Source: Planctomycetota bacterium
GTDB taxonomy: Bacteria > Planctomycetota > Phycisphaerae > Phycisphaerales > UBA1924
DNA length: 64,000 nucleotides
Direction of reading: 5' to 3'
Assembly (NCBI GenBank): GCA_013285505.1
Contig: CP053450.1
Span: forward strand, 3,642,796 to 3,706,795
Shown here: positions 42,865-51,923 of the stretch, piece after piece
Layout of the letters: every line of letters begins with the position of its first letter
Position numbering within the stretch: position 1 is the stretch's first letter
Translations under genes and position numbers: made by a program
The notes under the pieces: generated by a model
Databases searched by the model: none
Told to the model about the DNA's origin: nothing
The model's input: only the letters and a program-made list of their open reading frames with translations

Positions 42865-43736
42865 CCAACGCCACGCAGACGGCCGCTGCGCCCAGAGGTG
42901 CCGAACAGTTCACGGGGCGCAGTCTGGTCCGGGACGGTGAGATCCTCGCCCGCGGCGTCCCGATCGGCGAACTCGTTGACGGGGCGGGCTTCATCGACAT
43001 GCTCTTCTTCCAGCTGCAGGCCCGCTTCCCGACCGATGCTGAGCGCACGATGATGAACGCCTATCTGGTCTCGCTCTGCGAGCACGGCGTGACGTCGCCC
43101 TCGACGCACGGGGCGAGGGTTGCTGCGAGCGTGCGCGCGCCGTTCGCCGCCAGCGCCATCAGCTTCATCGCCGGAGCGTTGGGCCCCTACCACTTCGGCG
43201 CTCTGGAGCGGGCGATGGAGGAGCTGATCGAGCTTGACCGCTCCGGTGAGACGCCCGAGCGGTTCGTCGAGCGCCACGCGGCCGCGGGCGAGCGGATCTG
43301 GGGCTACGGCCACCGCTTCCACAAGAGCGAGCCGGGCCCCGACAGCGAGGCCCCCCACCACGAATGTGTCGATCCGCGTGTGCGCGCGCTGGTGCAACTC
43401 GCCGACGAGCTGGGCTGGGACGGCCGGCATCTGGCCAGCGTGCGTGAGATCGGGCGGCTGCTCTACCAGCGGAAGCGCGTGCCCATCAACATCGACGGCG
43501 TCGCGGCCGGGCTGCTGCTGGACATGGGCTTCGACCCGGCCGCCGCGATGCTGTTCGTCATCGTCGGCCGCCTGCCCAACATCGCGCGGCTGCACCGTGA
43601 AGAGCAGGACGAAACGCCCAACCGCTTCACGGCCCTGGCCACGCGGGACGACCCCGGGTTTGACCGGACTGTCGATCGGGAGCAGCACGCGGGTGCCGGC
43701 GTGGTCGTCCGCGGCCGCGAAACCCGGCTCAGGTAG
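42861..43736 (+). CDS. Citrate-synthase-family protein, short (citryl-CoA-lyase-like)
   Basis: A 291-residue protein of the citrate synthase superfamily that lacks the usual N-terminal region of about 100 residues. The active-site blocks remain: [18 protein letters not shown] (His), WGYGHRFHK then [15 protein letters not shown] (His, Arg), [17 protein letters not shown] (Asp), and [15 protein letters not shown]. Short forms are usually called citryl-CoA lyases. Its ATG overlaps the lysK stop by 4 bases, so it is translationally coupled to the lysine operon. It might supply or consume an acyl-CoA in that context, but homocitrate in this pathway is normally made by an unrelated enzyme family. 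Its role here is open. Confidence 0.8.
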
Positions 43737-44454
43737 AGGCCATGCGGCGGCGCTCCGCCTCGATCCCGGCGGGGAAGAGGATGTTGTTCTCTTTGTGGAT
43801 GTGCTGGTGGGTGTCCTGCTCGAGCTCGCCGAACAGCCGGTAGCACTCGCGCCACGTGCTGCAGGCGTCCTCCGGGGCGGAGAGGTCGTCGGTCAGCTCG
43901 TGGACCCGGGCGAACGCCTCTCCGACATCGTCGTGATCGTGGATCATGCAATCGATCGGCCTGCGGATGCTCCACGGCGGCCCGCCCTGGATCTGCGTCG
44001 GCCGCTCGAGCCGCCGGATCCACGGGAACACCACGCGCTCCTCGCGCACGAAGTGGTCATGCATGTCGTCGGTGAGCACAGCGAGCACGTGCTGCAGCTC
44101 GTGCAGCCGCGGCTCGTCGTCACCGTGTGCCGCGACACACTTGGCGGTGAGCGTCTTGAGACGGTCGAGGGCCTCGCGGGCGAACACATGGTGGGTGTGC
44201 TCGATGTTGTCGGCCAGCTCGGTCATCGTCCGCGACGTCCAGTCGCCGGCCTCGGTGTTCTCCGGCGGCTGATACTCGGCGAGCTGGCGCGCGACGGTCT
44301 CGGTCTCGAGCCCCGCCTTCGCGGCGGCCTCTCCGAGCGGGCGGCCGCCGCCGCAGCAGTAGTCGATCCCGAGCCGCTCCAACTCCGGTAACAGCTCGGG
44401 GTGCGTCGTGGCGATGTGTGCGACCGTCATCTCGGATGTGATTTTACGGGCCAC
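43729..44454 (-). CDS. Iron-sulfur cluster repair di-iron protein (RIC/YtfE/ScdA)
   Basis: The 241-residue protein has the ScdA N-terminal domain with Cys33-Cys34 in GIDYCCGGGRPL, and a hemerythrin domain from about residue 80. The di-iron ligands are spread as HTHHVF, LHELQHVL, HDHFVREERVVFPW, MIHDHDDV and HQHIHKENNILFP. RIC proteins repair Fe-S clusters damaged by nitric oxide. The GTG start sits inside the end of nosL (11-base overlap) with AAGGAG seven bases ahead, so it belongs to the nos operon. It ends with an 8-base convergent overlap with the citrate-synthase-like gene. Confidence 0.88.
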   Translation of the reverse strand: MARKITSEMTVAHIATTHPELLPELERLGIDYCCGGGRPLGEAAAKAGLETETVARQLAEYQPPENTEAGDWTSRTMTELADNIEHTHHVFAREALDRLKTLTAKCVAAHGDDEPRLHELQHVLAVLTDDMHDHFVREERVVFPWIRRLERPTQIQGGPPWSIRRPIDCMIHDHDDVGEAFARVHELTDDLSAPEDACSTWRECYRLFGELEQDTHQHIHKENNILFPAGIEAERRRMAST

Positions 44455-44969
44455 CGTTCGGCTCCTTGTCCTGTTGGATGTCTGCTGCTTCCCCCTGTTC
44501 GGCGTGCGCCTCGGCGTGGCCGAGCCGCGCCCACGCGGTTGCGAAGTCCACCACCTCGCCGGGCAGCGCCGACCTAGCCGCCGCGGCCTCGGACTCGGCC
44601 CCGAACGCGGCCATCTTCGAGCCCATCGGCGTCCGCAGCTCGGGCGAGATCAGGAACCGCGCCGACTCGGTGGTGATCCACTCGCTCGTGGCGTGGCTGT
44701 GCGACCACCTCGCCAGCACCGTGTGCTCGGGATGCCCCTGCTCGTAGTTGACCTGGCAGTTGAAGTCGTCGAAGAGCCGTGGCTCGCCGCCGCGGGGGGC
44801 CCTCGACGATGGTCGCCGTCGCCCACCGCGCATCGCTGATGATCATGTTGCACTCATCACACACCGAGTCGCCCAGCCGGACCGGCGGCGGGCCGTCGGC
44901 CGCCCCGCGCCCGCACCCGGTCAGCACGATCGTCAGCAAAGACACTGCGACAGACGCGGCACGTTTCAT
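44444..44969 (-). CDS. nosL: Copper chaperone NosL, with one apparent indel
   Basis: A lipoprotein (signal ending LLTIVLTGC) that delivers copper to nitrous oxide reductase. The mature part has the CDECNMIISD metal-site motif and continues, after a one-base change near 44797, with GEPRLFDDFNCQVNYEQGH, a region also found in NosL. The break is in a run of six Gs where five fit. The repaired length is 174 residues. Its ATG overlaps the nosY stop by 4 bases, and its end overlaps the RIC gene. Confidence 0.85.
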
Positions 44970-45859
44970 ACCGAACGGCTCCTTGCAAAGAGCAGCATCG
45001 CCAACCCCAGCGGCAGGACGATCCACGCGACCATCACCGCGATCAGGATCCAGGCGAGCGCATCGCCCATCGTGTGCGAGGCGTACGCCCCGACCGGCCC
45101 GAGCACATCGAGTGACGCGTTCAGGTTCACGATGACCGCCATCTTGAACGACTGGAGCGGGTTGACGATCGCCAGGCCGAAGATCTCCTGCACCCGCAGC
45201 TTGAAGATCAGCGAGCTGGCCATCAGCCCGAGGTCGCTGACAAACACCAGCGTCAGCCACACGAAGAGCGCAAACCCCGTCGCGACCGCCGACCGACGCG
45301 ACACCACCGAGATCAGCACGCCGATCGACAGCATGCCCAGCGCCAGCAGCACCGTGCACCCGACCAGCAGCACGAACGACCCGGTGCCCACGCCGCCGGC
45401 CCGCCACGCCAGCACGCCCGCGCTGACACCGAACCCGATGCACAGCGAGCACACCAGCGCCGCCGCGAGCCCGAGGTACTTGCCCAGCAGCACCTGCGTC
45501 CGCGCGACCGGCTGGGCGAGCAGATAAAGCAGCGTGCCCCGCTCGCGCTCACCGGCGATCGACCCGGCCCCCGCGGTCAGTGCCATCAGGGGGACGACCA
45601 GCATGATCAGATTGAGCAGCCCGGCCGCGGTCCGCCCGAACCCGGCGAACCCGTGCGACCCGACCCCGCTCAGCGTGAGGAACGACACCCCCACCGCCAG
45701 GACCGCGAACGCGACGGTGTAGAGCAAAAACCACTTGCTGGCGAGCGCGTCGCGGAACTCACGACGCGCAAACGCGAGCGTGCCGCGGGACAGCGTCGGG
45801 GCCTTGGTCATTGCCGGAGCGGCGGCGGGCACATCGGTCGTCGCAGAGAGCGTCGTCAT
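44966..45859 (-). CDS. nosY: ABC transporter permease NosY
   Basis: A 297-residue polytopic protein with about six helices. The family feature is a cytoplasmic segment with GAGSIAGERERGTLLYLLAQPVAR after the second helix. The N-terminus is a 40-residue polar stretch before ARREFRDALASKWF. NosY and NosF form the exporter thought to supply a sulfur species or help copper loading for NosZ maturation. It overlaps nosF and nosL by 4 bases on either side. Confidence 0.88.
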   Translation of the reverse strand: MTTLSATTDVPAAAPAMTKAPTLSRGTLAFARREFRDALASKWFLLYTVAFAVLAVGVSFLTLSGVGSHGFAGFGRTAAGLLNLIMLVVPLMALTAGAGSIAGERERGTLLYLLAQPVARTQVLLGKYLGLAAALVCSLCIGFGVSAGVLAWRAGGVGTGSFVLLVGCTVLLALGMLSIGVLISVVSRRSAVATGFALFVWLTLVFVSDLGLMASSLIFKLRVQEIFGLAIVNPLQSFKMAVIVNLNASLDVLGPVGAYASHTMGDALAWILIAVMVAWIVLPLGLAMLLFARSRSV

Positions 45860-46736
45860 GGCTGGGCCTCCGGCAGGGTGATGTCTTCGAGCACCTCGAT
45901 GTCCCGCACCTCGATCTGCCGCCGGGCGAGGGCCCCGATCGGCTCGGCCTTGCGGTCCCGCGGCACGGCCACACACAGGCCCAGCCCGTTCAGATGCACC
46001 GCGTGGCCCGCCTCCCGCAGCACGTCCGCCGCCTCGGCCTCGCGCGCCATCGAGAGCGAGAGCCGCACGACCTGCACCGGCTTCTCCGTCGGCCAGAGCA
46101 CCGCCGGCGTGGTGTCGCGCTGCACGGCGCCGCGCTCCATCACCAGCACGCGGTCGGCCAGCAGGATCACCTCGTCGGGCCGGTGCGACGCAAACAGCAG
46201 TGTCTTGCCCGCCGCGCGGAGGCCGCGGAGCGACTCGACGACCTCGCCACGGCCCACGGCGTCCAGGTTCGACGTCGGCTCGTCCAGCACGATCAGCGGC
46301 GGGTCTCCGAGCAGCGCGATCGCCAGCGCCAACCGCTGCTTCATGCCGCCGGAGAGATCGCGGACGCGCTTGCGCTCGTGGCCGGACAGCCCGACCGCCT
46401 CCAGACTCGCCGCGGCCTGGGCTCGCGAGACGCTGCGCAGCCCGGCGAAGAACACCATCGCGGCCCCCATCCGCACGTCGTCGTGGAAGGCCAGCTCCTG
46501 CGGGCGTAGCCCACGAGGGCCCGCGCACGCCGGCCGTTCCGGCGGACATCGACGCCGCCGATGCTCGCCCGGCCGCGGAAGCGTGTCACGCCGAGCAGGC
46601 AGCGGATGAGCGTCGTCTTGCCGGCCCCGTTGCTGCCCCAGAGGGCCAGCGACCCGCCCGGCGCGAGATCGAAGCTGACGTCGGACACGGCGGCCACGCG
46701 GCCGTAGCGTTTCGTGAGTGCGGTAGCGCGGATCAT
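45856..46736 (-). CDS. nosF: ABC transporter ATP-binding protein NosF, with one apparent indel
   Basis: Walker A GSNGAGKTT, Q-loop region YAPQELAFHDDV, signature LSGGMKQRLALA, Walker B LIVLDEPTSNLD and a switch His in FASHRPDE, as expected for NosF. A C-terminal extension of about 70 residues after the nucleotide-binding domain is normal for this family. The frame shifts near 46515, where one base seems to be missing in a GCGCC site before PQE. The repaired length is 293 residues. Overlaps nosD and nosY. Confidence 0.87.
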
Positions 46737-48145
46737 GCTTGGGCTCCAGACTGGCGTCGCGCCATGCGTTGCTCCCGACCGAACATCAGACCGCACGCCA
46801 CGGCCAACCCCAGCAGCGACGCGGCGACGCCGCCCATCGCCACGGAGCGCCCGGCCGCAGGGGCCAGCGCCAGGTCCACCCGCGGCGGGGCCGCGAGCGG
46901 TGACGGGTCGATCAGCGTCGGCTCGGGCCGGAACTCGGGCAAGGCCCGGGCGGTGAACTCGATCGCCCGTTGCGTCGGGCTGTGCACGAACAGCCGCAGG
47001 TTCGGCTCACGCCCGAGCATCGCCCCGAACAGGCTCCGCGGCTCGTAGGCCAGGTCGCCGATGCCGTCGCCATCGAGATCAAACCCGGCGTAGTCCGACC
47101 AGTAGTTGCCCGCGCCGTTCTCGGCGAAGTGGTTCTTCAGCAGCTGCCCGCGGCCGTGCGTCGCGGCCGGCTCCTCGTTCTCGATGAACGCGTTCTGGAC
47201 GACGACGATGTCGTGGGTGTTGGGTGTCGCGAGCAGACCCACCTCGTTGAAGGCGATCATGTTCGACTCGATCCGCCCGAAGGCGCCGATCGACGACGGG
47301 CTGTTGTCGATGTACAGCCCGACGCGGTTGGCGAGGATCGCGTTGTCGCGGAGGGTGATGTCGTCGCAGTCCTTGAGCCCGATGCCGTAGCCGCTGGCGC
47401 CGCGGTTGCCCCGCATGCGGTTGCCGATGAGCGTGATGCGGTTGCTGTACATCAGGTAGACGCCCACCGAGTTGCCCCAGAGGTCGTTCTCTTCGAGCAC
47501 CGTGTCGTGGCTGTACATGAAATGCAGCCCGTAGCGGCAGTCCGTGACCGTGTTGCGCGAGATCCGCAGGTTCTCGGAGTACCAGAACACCATGTCGCGG
47601 CTGCCGCGCACCGTGTTGTCCTCGATCACGCACCCGTGGCTCCACCACAGGCGGATGCCGTCGCCGCGGCGGCCGGGTTCGAGGTCCTTGCACGTGATCG
47701 TGTTGCCGCGGACCACCGAGTCCGGCGACTCCCTCAGGTCAATGCCAAAGAGCGCGTCCTCGATAGTGTTGCCCTCGATTGTCACGGATCCGGCGAGCGC
47801 ACAGATGCCCGCGGGCTCACCGGTGACATCCTCGCCAGACGCACGGATCGTGCACCGGCGGATCGTCACGCCCTCGGCACGCACCTCGATCACGTTGCCG
47901 CGGCCCTGACCGTCGAAGATCGCCGCACCGCCACCGTCGAGCGTGATCGGTTTGTCGATCAGGAGATTGCCGACGTAGGTGCCCGCGGGGATCCGCAGAG
48001 TCGCACCCGGCTCGGCCGCGGCGATCATCGCGACGATCTCCGCCATGGGCCGCGAATCGTCCGGACCGGACTCCGAAGCCATGGCACACCACGGCAGCAG
48101 GCAGAACAGGATGGCAATGGCGACCAGACGCATCGGGAACTCCAT
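46733..48145 (-). CDS. nosD: Copper-maturation protein NosD
   Basis: A 470-residue periplasmic protein with signal peptide (IAILFCLLPWCAMASES) and a right-handed beta-helix of CASH-type repeats: LDGGGAAIFDGQGRGNVIEV, NTITCKDL, GLHFMYSHDTVLEENDLWGN and GYGIGLKDCDDITLRDNAI. The block GNYWSDYAGFDLDGDGIGD is highly typical of NosD. A C-terminal membrane helix (VAASLLGLAVACGLMFG) anchors it. It works with NosF and NosY in CuZ assembly. Its start overlaps the end of the NosB-like gene by one base. Confidence 0.92.
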   Translation of the reverse strand: MEFPMRLVAIAILFCLLPWCAMASESGPDDSRPMAEIVAMIAAAEPGATLRIPAGTYVGNLLIDKPITLDGGGAAIFDGQGRGNVIEVRAEGVTIRRCTIRASGEDVTGEPAGICALAGSVTIEGNTIEDALFGIDLRESPDSVVRGNTITCKDLEPGRRGDGIRLWWSHGCVIEDNTVRGSRDMVFWYSENLRISRNTVTDCRYGLHFMYSHDTVLEENDLWGNSVGVYLMYSNRITLIGNRMRGNRGASGYGIGLKDCDDITLRDNAILANRVGLYIDNSPSSIGAFGRIESNMIAFNEVGLLATPNTHDIVVVQNAFIENEEPAATHGRGQLLKNHFAENGAGNYWSDYAGFDLDGDGIGDLAYEPRSLFGAMLGREPNLRLFVHSPTQRAIEFTARALPEFRPEPTLIDPSPLAAPPRVDLALAPAAGRSVAMGGVAASLLGLAVACGLMFGREQRMARRQSGAQA

Positions 48146-48810
48146 CAGGCGGCGCTGGCCCGCTGCGCCTTGACCAGGGGCAGGTAGGCACGACGGTGGA
48201 AGAACAACGCGATGATCAGCACCAGGGACGCCGCGGTCGCGAGCATCAGGCCGACTCCGGGTGTGGCGATCGTGACGAACTGGCCGATTCCGCCCTTCCC
48301 CAACGCCGTCGGCACAAAGGGTTTGACCGCGTTTGACAGTGGTGCATGGGGATCAAGGTTCAGCCCGAAGTGCCGCATCCAGAGGTGGAGGTCCACGAGG
48401 AACACCACGGGGAAGAACACCACGGGCAGGACCAGAAGGACGGCCCAGCGGCTGTGGATGTACGCCGCGAACTCGAGCAGCACGACGAAGAGGATCATCA
48501 GAAAGACGCCGATGTCCCGCTCGAGCTCCGCCGCTTCGTAGAGCGAGCGCATGCCGATGTAGTGGTTGAGGCCGTCGATCTCGGCGACATCGCCCGAGAG
48601 GCTGTTGAGATGCGCCGTCATGTGCAGCCCGTCGGGGTACTGCGGCGCCTGCAGCTCCATGTGCCAGTAGGGAAGAAACAGCGACACCAGCAGCAGCACC
48701 CGGGCCGTCAGCAGCAGGAACCCCGGCGTGCCGTAGCGGAGTGAGTGCCTGGCTGTCTCTTCCGGGCCCACGCGGGGGCCGACGATTCGTTCGATGATGC
48801 TGGGGCTCAC
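48145..48810 (-). CDS. NosB-like integral membrane protein
   Basis: A 221-residue protein with four clear helices (FLLLTARVLLLVSLFLPYW, VFLMILFVVLLEFAAYI, LLVLPVVFFPVVFLVDLHLW and VGLMLATAASLVLIIALFF). There is a polar loop of about 45 residues after helix one. The place directly after nosZ and before nosD is that of nosB in clade-II-type clusters. The His/Asp-containing DLHLWMRHFGLNLDPHAPL lies outside a helix. No direct sequence motif of NosB could be named, so the call is positional. The electron route to NosZ is a candidate role. Confidence 0.68.
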   Translation of the reverse strand: MSPSIIERIVGPRVGPEETARHSLRYGTPGFLLLTARVLLLVSLFLPYWHMELQAPQYPDGLHMTAHLNSLSGDVAEIDGLNHYIGMRSLYEAAELERDIGVFLMILFVVLLEFAAYIHSRWAVLLVLPVVFFPVVFLVDLHLWMRHFGLNLDPHAPLSNAVKPFVPTALGKGGIGQFVTIATPGVGLMLATAASLVLIIALFFHRRAYLPLVKAQRASAA

Positions 48811-48869
48811 GCCTGACTCCTTAATCCGCTCGCGGCCGGAGGATTGGTTGTGTCGATGTGGGGGAAGGC

Positions 48870-48895
48870 GCGGCGGGCGCTCTCGCGCCCGCCGC
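48870..48895 (-). other. Strong hairpin between nosZ and the NosB-like gene
   Basis: A perfect 11-bp GC stem with a 4-base loop lies 11 bases after the nosZ stop. No T run follows. It may protect the nosZ mRNA end or reduce read-through into the maturation genes. Confidence 0.55.
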
Positions 48896-48905
48896 GGTGT
48901 GTGCG

Positions 48906-50891
48906 TTACTTGGGCTCCACCATGAGGTAGCCCATCATCTCAAGGTGCAGCGCCGAGCAGAACTCGGAGCAGTAGAAGGGGAACGTCCCGGCGGTGTCCG
49001 CCTCGAACTCGATCGTGACAGACTCACCCGGCTCGAGCGACGCGGTGATGTTGTAGACCGGCACCGCGAACCCGTGCGTCGCGTCGAGGGCGCGCTCGGT
49101 GTTGGTGATGTGCCAGCGGACCTTGTCGCCCTGCTTCAGGTAGATGTGCTCGGGGTTGAAGTGGCTGCGGATCGCGGTCATGTAGATATCGACCGTGCCG
49201 TCGCTGTTGCGCTGCACGCGCTCCATGCCCTTCTTGGGCGCCATCGGGTTGATGTTCTGCACGTGCGGGTCCCAGCCGACCTCGGGGTACGTCGCCCACG
49301 AATTGAGCTTGTCGGCCTTGACGATCTGCGCGTAGTGCGGCTCGCCCACGCCCATCGCCATGTCGTAGAGCACCGGCATCGTGGTCCCGTCCTCGGAGAT
49401 ATCCACCAGCTGCAGGTTCTGCGGCAGCAGCGGGCCGGTCTGGATGAACCGGTCCACCGCCCACTTGTTCAGCGAGACCAGGTACTTGCCGTCCGGGCTC
49501 ACCGTGTCGCCCTCGGCCGCGGCGATGTGGCCCACGTTGTAGTGCACGGGGGTCTTGTGGACGAGCGTCCAGTCCGGCTCCGGCGACATCGAGCCGTACG
49601 ACCCGCCCATCGTCCAGCGCGCGACGGCCGAGTCGAGATAGAGCGAGGTGTAGGCGTAGCCGTCGGGCCCAAACTGCGTGTGCAAGGGGCCGAGGCCGAC
49701 CTCGATGCGGGCCTCCACCACGCTGTCAAAGTCGAGGATCGGCACGCCGAACTCGTCGTTGCCGGAGAAGTCCTTGTCGGCGATCGCCTTCTTGATCTTG
49801 TCCATCGAGTAGATCGTCACGTGCGGGTCGAGCTTGCCGGAGACGACGATGAAATCGCCCTTGGGCGCGACGTCCACGCCGTGCGGGCTGCGGGGCTCGG
49901 GCGTCACGTGCAGCAGCCCCTCATCGAGCGCCGTCTGCAGCGTGATGACGGGGAAGCCCTTGATCTGCTCGACCTTGCCGGCCTTGTAGACCTGCTCGGC
50001 CTTCTTCCAATCGATGATGTGCAGGAAGTCCGTCGCGTTCCGGCTGGCCCCCGCCTCGAACGGCGGCTTCTTGTCCTGGATGCCGCCCGTCGCCAGCTCG
50101 GTGTTCAGCGAGTTCATGAAGAAGTAACCATCGCTGGCCAGCTTGCCCGCGTCGGAGAGGTCCTGCCAGTAGGGCGGCAGCTCGATCGCAAACGACTGGT
50201 CCGGATCGATCCGGCCGCGCTTGCGGTCAAACTTCCACAGCGTGACCGAACCCTTGTACTTCTCCTTGTACTCCGAGATCGGGGCGTAGTCCGAGCCCCA
50301 GGGCACGGCGTACTGCCCGCCCTCGATCACGTACTCGGTGTTGGGCGTCACAAACGTGCCGCCGTGGTCGCTGAGCGTCAGCGGGTTCTTGATGATCTGC
50401 TTGGTCTCCCAGTCGCGGAGGTCGATGACCGCCACGCGGGCGTTGATCTTGTCGTTGATGAAAAGGAACTGCCCGTCGTAGTCACCCGCGGTCTCAGACA
50501 ACGCCGGGTGGTGCGTGTCGCCCCACAGGTTCGACTTCCCGCTCGGGAAACCCTCTTCCAGAATCTCGTTGCCGACGCCGAAGCCCCAGCCCTGCCACGA
50601 TTCCGGTGTGAATACCGCGATCGACCGCAGCAGCCGCATGCTCGGCAGCCCCACAACAAAAACCTGCCCCGCATGCCCGCCAGAGGCGAACATCAGGTAC
50701 TCATCGTGCTGCCCGCTGGGGACGTAGGTCTTGGCCGCCGCGACCAGGTCCGCCGGCGTCAGGCCGCGATCCTTTGCGACAGTCTCGACATCACGCATCG
50801 ACTGCGCCTGCGCCGAGAACGACAGCCCGCACGCCACAAGGGTGGCCAGTGTGGGAATGAGTCGGGAAGGACGGTGTGGTCGGTGTGTCAT
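48906..50891 (-). CDS. nosZ: Nitrous oxide reductase, clade II type
   Basis: A 661-residue enzyme that reduces N2O to N2 in the periplasm. The signal peptide (LIPTLATLVACGLSFSAQA) has no twin arginine, so export is by Sec, a mark of clade II. The CuZ region has WGDTHHP, HGGTFVTPNTEY, SPHGVDVAPKG, HTQFGPDGYAY, HYNVGH and EPHYAQ. The C-terminal cupredoxin holds the CuA site in FYCSEFCSALHLEMMGY. GAGGAAGAG precedes the ATG, which decides this start over longer ones. It is the first large gene after the diheme cytochrome. Confidence 0.97.
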   Translation of the reverse strand: MTHRPHRPSRLIPTLATLVACGLSFSAQAQSMRDVETVAKDRGLTPADLVAAAKTYVPSGQHDEYLMFASGGHAGQVFVVGLPSMRLLRSIAVFTPESWQGWGFGVGNEILEEGFPSGKSNLWGDTHHPALSETAGDYDGQFLFINDKINARVAVIDLRDWETKQIIKNPLTLSDHGGTFVTPNTEYVIEGGQYAVPWGSDYAPISEYKEKYKGSVTLWKFDRKRGRIDPDQSFAIELPPYWQDLSDAGKLASDGYFFMNSLNTELATGGIQDKKPPFEAGASRNATDFLHIIDWKKAEQVYKAGKVEQIKGFPVITLQTALDEGLLHVTPEPRSPHGVDVAPKGDFIVVSGKLDPHVTIYSMDKIKKAIADKDFSGNDEFGVPILDFDSVVEARIEVGLGPLHTQFGPDGYAYTSLYLDSAVARWTMGGSYGSMSPEPDWTLVHKTPVHYNVGHIAAAEGDTVSPDGKYLVSLNKWAVDRFIQTGPLLPQNLQLVDISEDGTTMPVLYDMAMGVGEPHYAQIVKADKLNSWATYPEVGWDPHVQNINPMAPKKGMERVQRNSDGTVDIYMTAIRSHFNPEHIYLKQGDKVRWHITNTERALDATHGFAVPVYNITASLEPGESVTIEFEADTAGTFPFYCSEFCSALHLEMMGYLMVEPK

Positions 50892-50959
50892 GACTCTTCC
50901 TCTGTAGTCTGGGCCGTGTGGGCACGCACGCCCAACGGCTTGGTGAAAGCGAGTTGCAC

Positions 50960-51817
50960 TCAGGCGCCAAACGTCTGCTTCTGCAACGCGCGGAGGTAAT
51001 CCACAATCAGTTGGAGTTGGTCGTCGGTGATGGCCGGGTTGCCGCCCTTGGGGGGCATGTCGATACCCGTCGTGTTGTTCTCGTCCCACGACGCGCGCCC
51101 GGACTTGATGAACGTGATCATGTCTTTGTCGGACTCGCCCCGCACAAACCCGCTCGTCGTCAGCGGCAGCCCGAGACCCTCGATGCCCTCGGCGCCCTGC
51201 CCGTGGCAGGCGGCACACGACGCGACGTAGATCTGGTACCCGGCGTGCTCGGTCAACTCGAGCGCCGTTCCCGCCGGCGCACCGCCGCTCTCAGACTTGG
51301 TCTCCCACGCCAGCACCGAGGTGTACGGCTCGCCCTCGGCCTGCATGCTGCGCAGATAGCTGACCACGGCGTGCACGGACTCATCCGGGATGGACTGGGC
51401 ACCCCGCGGCGGCATAAGCACGCCGCTCGTGTTGGCCGGGTCCGTGGGGGCCCGTCCGTCCACGATCAGCGCAAACAACTCCTCGTCGGAGTGGGTCTGC
51501 ACGTACTCGCTGTTCCGCAGCGGCTTGCCCAGGAAAGGCACGCCGTCGCCGTTCGGGCCGTGACACACCGCGCACGCCTTCTGGAAGACGCTCTCGCCCG
51601 GCATCGCCTGAGCGGCCTGGGTCATCGCCGGTCCGGACGCGCCGGGCCCGGTCGAGACCTCGGAGGTCGATGCGCCGCCGAGGTAGACCACCAGCAGGAG
51701 CACCGGGAGCGTCGCGAAGAACACCGTCAACACGCCGAGCGAGGCCCACTTGTAGGGGTCGGCCGCGGGCTCGCGGCGTCCGGCTGGCCCGCCCTGCGCT
51801 GTGTTCAAACTGTTCAT
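50960..51817 (-). CDS. Membrane-anchored diheme cytochrome c
   Basis: A 285-residue protein with one membrane helix (residues 27-47) and two class I heme-c domains. The heme sites are CAVCH (Cys82, Cys85, His86) and CAACH (Cys201, Cys204, His205); likely Met ligands are in VLMPPRGAQ and DMPPKGGNP. It is the probable electron donor to NosZ, in the place taken by nosC-type cytochromes in other clusters. AAGGGA precedes the ATG at 51817. A longer frame upstream was rejected because it lacks a signal and crosses the promoter. Confidence 0.9.
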   Translation of the reverse strand: MNSLNTAQGGPAGRREPAADPYKWASLGVLTVFFATLPVLLLVVYLGGASTSEVSTGPGASGPAMTQAAQAMPGESVFQKACAVCHGPNGDGVPFLGKPLRNSEYVQTHSDEELFALIVDGRAPTDPANTSGVLMPPRGAQSIPDESVHAVVSYLRSMQAEGEPYTSVLAWETKSESGGAPAGTALELTEHAGYQIYVASCAACHGQGAEGIEGLGLPLTTSGFVRGESDKDMITFIKSGRASWDENNTTGIDMPPKGGNPAITDDQLQLIVDYLRALQKQTFGA

Positions 51818-51891
51818 CCAGATCCCTTTCTGTCTCTGCCTGAAGCGTGTAGTGCATAAGCGGATACACAACTGCGGTACTAGGCTATGCA

Positions 51892-51910
51892 TCGACCATA
51901 TTGTGGTCAA
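51892..51910. promoter_or_regulatory. Palindromic operator candidate ahead of the nos operon
   Basis: TCGACCA-tattg-TGGTCAA is a near-perfect 7-bp inverted repeat in the 106-base gap between the Rrf2 gene and the cytochrome gene. On the minus strand its TTGACC half could serve as a -35 box with TAGCCT 17 bases on. It is a candidate site for the neighbouring Rrf2 protein or for a CRP/FNR-type regulator. Confidence 0.35.
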
Positions 51911-51923
51911 GTTCATCTGGAAA

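Noticed and set aside
50892..51218. A longer nosZ start that would add 109 residues.
   Set aside because: The extension runs opposite the end of the cytochrome c gene. The ATG at 50891 has a GAGGAAGAG site and opens directly onto a Sec signal.
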